7,542 bases of DNA, taken from positions 1 to 7,542 of the forward strand of contig JACQXP010000370.1 of the NCBI GenBank assembly GCA_016208645.1, read 5' to 3'. Source of the stretch: Candidatus Methylomirabilota bacterium (GTDB lineage Bacteria > Methylomirabilota > Methylomirabilia > Methylomirabilales > 2-02-FULL-66-22). Position numbers and translations under genes: made by a program. Below, piece after piece: positions 6,340 to 7,542 of the stretch (position 1 is the stretch's first letter; every line of letters begins with the position of its first letter). Below the pieces are notes generated by a model. That model made no database searches. It was not told where the DNA came from and was given only the letters and a program-made list of their open reading frames with translations.

Positions 6340-6835
6340 AAGTGCGCAGGCGTCTGCACGCGTCCTGATTGACGCGGGCATGTTCATTGCTGCTTTGCTC
6401 AAAGGGGACCCGCGCCATGTGGAGGCACGTCCTTTGGTTGAGCAGGCCCGTCAAGGGGATTTGCCCGCCTGCACGACGGCGGGTATCCTGAGCGAGGTGT
6501 ATGGCGCGCTCACGTGGGAGAAGGCGGAACCTCGTCACAATTCGGGTGACGCTGCACAAGCAGTGCGGTTGTTAGTAGAACCGCCCTCAGCCATTGTGGT
6601 TCTGAACGAAGGGCTGGGGGTGGTCCTTCAAGCATTGAAATTGGCGGCCTCCCATCGGCTCACTGCACGGCGTGTTCATGATGCACGGCATGCGGCAGCA
6701 GCAATATAAGCGGAGGTCGCGGCGATTTACAGCTACGATATGGACGATTGGAAGATCTTCGAGTCAGATGGTCTGAAAATAGTCGGCCCACCGACTACCC
6801 TCGCGCGGATCTCGCAGAGCACAAGGAAGGCATAG
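6326..6835 (+). pseudogene. VapC-like PIN-domain toxin, interrupted by in-frame TAA
   Basis: PIN toxins are metal-dependent RNases. Here VLIDAGMFIAAL carries the first acidic residue (Asp16), ILSEVYGAL the second (Glu57), and LTARRVHDARHAA the third (Asp119). The frame then meets TAA at 6707-6709 (codon 128). In the same frame, beyond the stop, translation continues as AEVAAIYSYDMDDWKIFESDGLKIVGPP, the expected end of the PIN fold with the fourth acidic site (Asp138 in YSYD). It runs on to TAG at 6833. One codon change (for example CAA, GAA or AAA to TAA) explains this; no frameshift is needed. ATG 6326 is chosen because GGAAGG (6311-6316) is 9 bases upstream; ATG 6317 would touch that site. 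The shortened product (127 residues) probably lacks activity. A sequencing error or stop suppression cannot be excluded. Confidence 0.78.
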
Positions 6836-6958
6836 CTGGCTGTGCACCGGATTTTCTTCCGCCTGGAACTGTTGCGCTACTTCCAGAGCCAGACGAGTCA
6901 TTCACCCTGAAATCGGAGCCAACGGGTGCGATCCGCGTTTCAGGCGGAGGACCAAACC

Positions 6959-7186
6959 ATGAAGTGTGTGATTTGCAAGCAAGGGGAAACACAGCCGGGC
7001 AAGGTTACCGTGACCCTGGAGCGGAATGGCATGACGCTTGTCATCAAACACGCCCCGGCAAGCGTATGCGCGAACTGTGGCGAGGAATACGTGGACGAGG
7101 AGACGAGCGCCCGCCTTCTTGCGAGCGCAGAGGCGGCAACCGGGGCCGGCGTCCAAGTGCACATCCGCGAGTACGTGGCAGCGTAG
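6959..7186 (+). CDS. YgiT/MqsA-type zinc-finger antitoxin, apparently orphan
   Basis: A 75-residue protein with two Cys-x-x-Cys knuckles (Cys3/Cys6 and Cys37/Cys40), the zinc-binding N-terminal domain of MqsA/YgiT antitoxins. They are separated by a VTVTLERNGMTLVIKHAPASV beta segment, and the protein ends in a VQVHIREY strand. E. coli MqsA is about 131 residues with a C-terminal helix-turn-helix; that DNA-binding part is absent here, as in many short relatives. GGCGGAGG (6943-6950) lies 8 bases before ATG 6959 and fixes the start. Such genes normally follow a small toxin gene (MqsR-like or DUF4258-like). Here only about 120 bases separate it from the PIN pseudogene, with no intact toxin. A frame without a start codon ends in TGA overlapping the ATG (ATGA at 6959-6962) and could be a remnant. 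Confidence 0.78.
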   Translation: MKCVICKQGETQPGKVTVTLERNGMTLVIKHAPASVCANCGEEYVDEETSARLLASAEAATGAGVQVHIREYVAA

Positions 7187-7265
7187 GCAATTGACGGCGA
7201 TTCGGGGCGCATCTGAACTTGACGAGATGATCTGAACCCTCCTCCGATTTTCTGGATCGAAGAGA

Positions 7266-7542
7266 ATGAAGGAAAACGAAATCTCCAAATCGGCTCACAC
7301 CCACGGGATGACGATGACCTGTCGCGAACTCTTCGAGCGCTTGTCGGAGTATGTGGATGGCGAGCTGTCGCAGGAGATCTGCGAGGAGATTCAGCGCCAC
7401 ATGGAGGGGTGCGAGCCCTGCGTGGCCTTCGCCAGGACCCTGAAGACCACTGCCGAACTGTGCCGCCGCCTCCCCTCCCAGCCGATCCCCTCCGAGGTCG
7501 CCGCTGATCTCCGGGCCGTCCTCGCCGCGCATCTGCCAAGAC
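7266..7542 (+). CDS. Zinc-binding anti-sigma factor (zf-HC2), 3' end outside window
   Basis: The first 92 codons are visible and the frame is still open at the window edge. The ZAS motif is clear: TCRELFERLSEYVDGEL with Cys19, then RHMEGCEPC with His45, Cys49 and Cys52 (His-x3-Cys-x2-Cys). These proteins bind the ECF sigma factor and release it on a signal, often redox or metal. The protein is likely the regulator of the sigma factor at 5437-6057. No membrane helix is seen up to residue 92, so it may be a soluble short ZAS. The start could be ATG 7266 or the internal ATGs at 7308 and 7314; none has a strong ribosome binding site. Its distance from the sigma gene (1.2 kb, with toxin-antitoxin genes between) is unusual. 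Confidence 0.82.
   Translation, partial: MKENEISKSAHTHGMTMTCRELFERLSEYVDGELSQEICEEIQRHMEGCEPCVAFARTLKTTAELCRRLPSQPIPSEVAADLRAVLAAHLPR

Noticed and set aside
6748..7194. A 148-codon plus-strand frame across the PIN tail and the YgiT gene.
   Set aside because: It is out of frame with both the conserved PIN C-terminus and the four zinc cysteines, and its protein resembles nothing.
7191..7219. TTGACG at 7191-7196 as a private promoter for the anti-sigma gene.
   Set aside because: The -10 position (TGAACT) matches only 3 of 6 bases and lacks the conserved A at the second position.

Overview
The window is a GC-rich bacterial chromosomal segment. Its third codon positions in the real genes are mostly G or C. 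The gene content suggests an uncultured environmental bacterium rather than a phage or plasmid: geranylgeranyl-reductase-type flavoproteins, an EamA transporter, a lipoprotein hydrolase, an ECF sigma/ZAS pair and small toxin-antitoxin modules, separated by palindromic intergenic repeats. Lineages such as NC10/Rokubacteria-like or Nitrospira-like groups would fit, but this is an impression from style only; no rRNA or marker gene is present.

Layout. Bases 1-170 hold no convincing gene, but contain a perfect 14-bp palindrome with a CRP/FNR-like core. Bases 171-2955 (minus strand) carry two tandem FAD-dependent oxidoreductases of the geranylgeranyl reductase superfamily. They are only about 10 bases apart by their longest reading frames. 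The junction is built of two kinds of repeat: a roughly 57-bp palindrome flanked by GGATTGCG direct repeats, and a 14-bp tandem repeat. These extend the C-terminus of the first protein and the N-terminus of the second. Bases 2956-3294 are a divergent intergenic region with a second ATGA-N6-TCAT palindrome and a candidate sigma-70 promoter. An EamA/DMT-type permease (3295-4161) and a lipid-anchored alpha/beta hydrolase (about 4296-5234) follow on the plus strand. Bases 5235-5436 are intergenic and dominated by a long inverted repeat made of two strong hairpins.

Bases 5437-7542 hold an ECF sigma factor and, 1.2 kb downstream, the start of a zinc-binding anti-sigma factor that runs off the window. 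Such pairs are normally adjacent. The gap is filled by a small toxin-antitoxin islet: a Phd-like antitoxin, an overlapping VapC-like PIN toxin gene with an in-frame TAA about 27 codons before the end of the conserved fold, and an apparently partnerless YgiT/MqsA-type zinc-finger antitoxin. The most interesting points are this islet splitting a sigma/anti-sigma pair, the nonsense-interrupted toxin, the orphan antitoxin, the repeat-built junction between the two reductases, and the pair of matching palindromes. I did not find a clearly new multi-gene system. The closest candidate is the regulatory locus with the decaying toxin-antitoxin islet.
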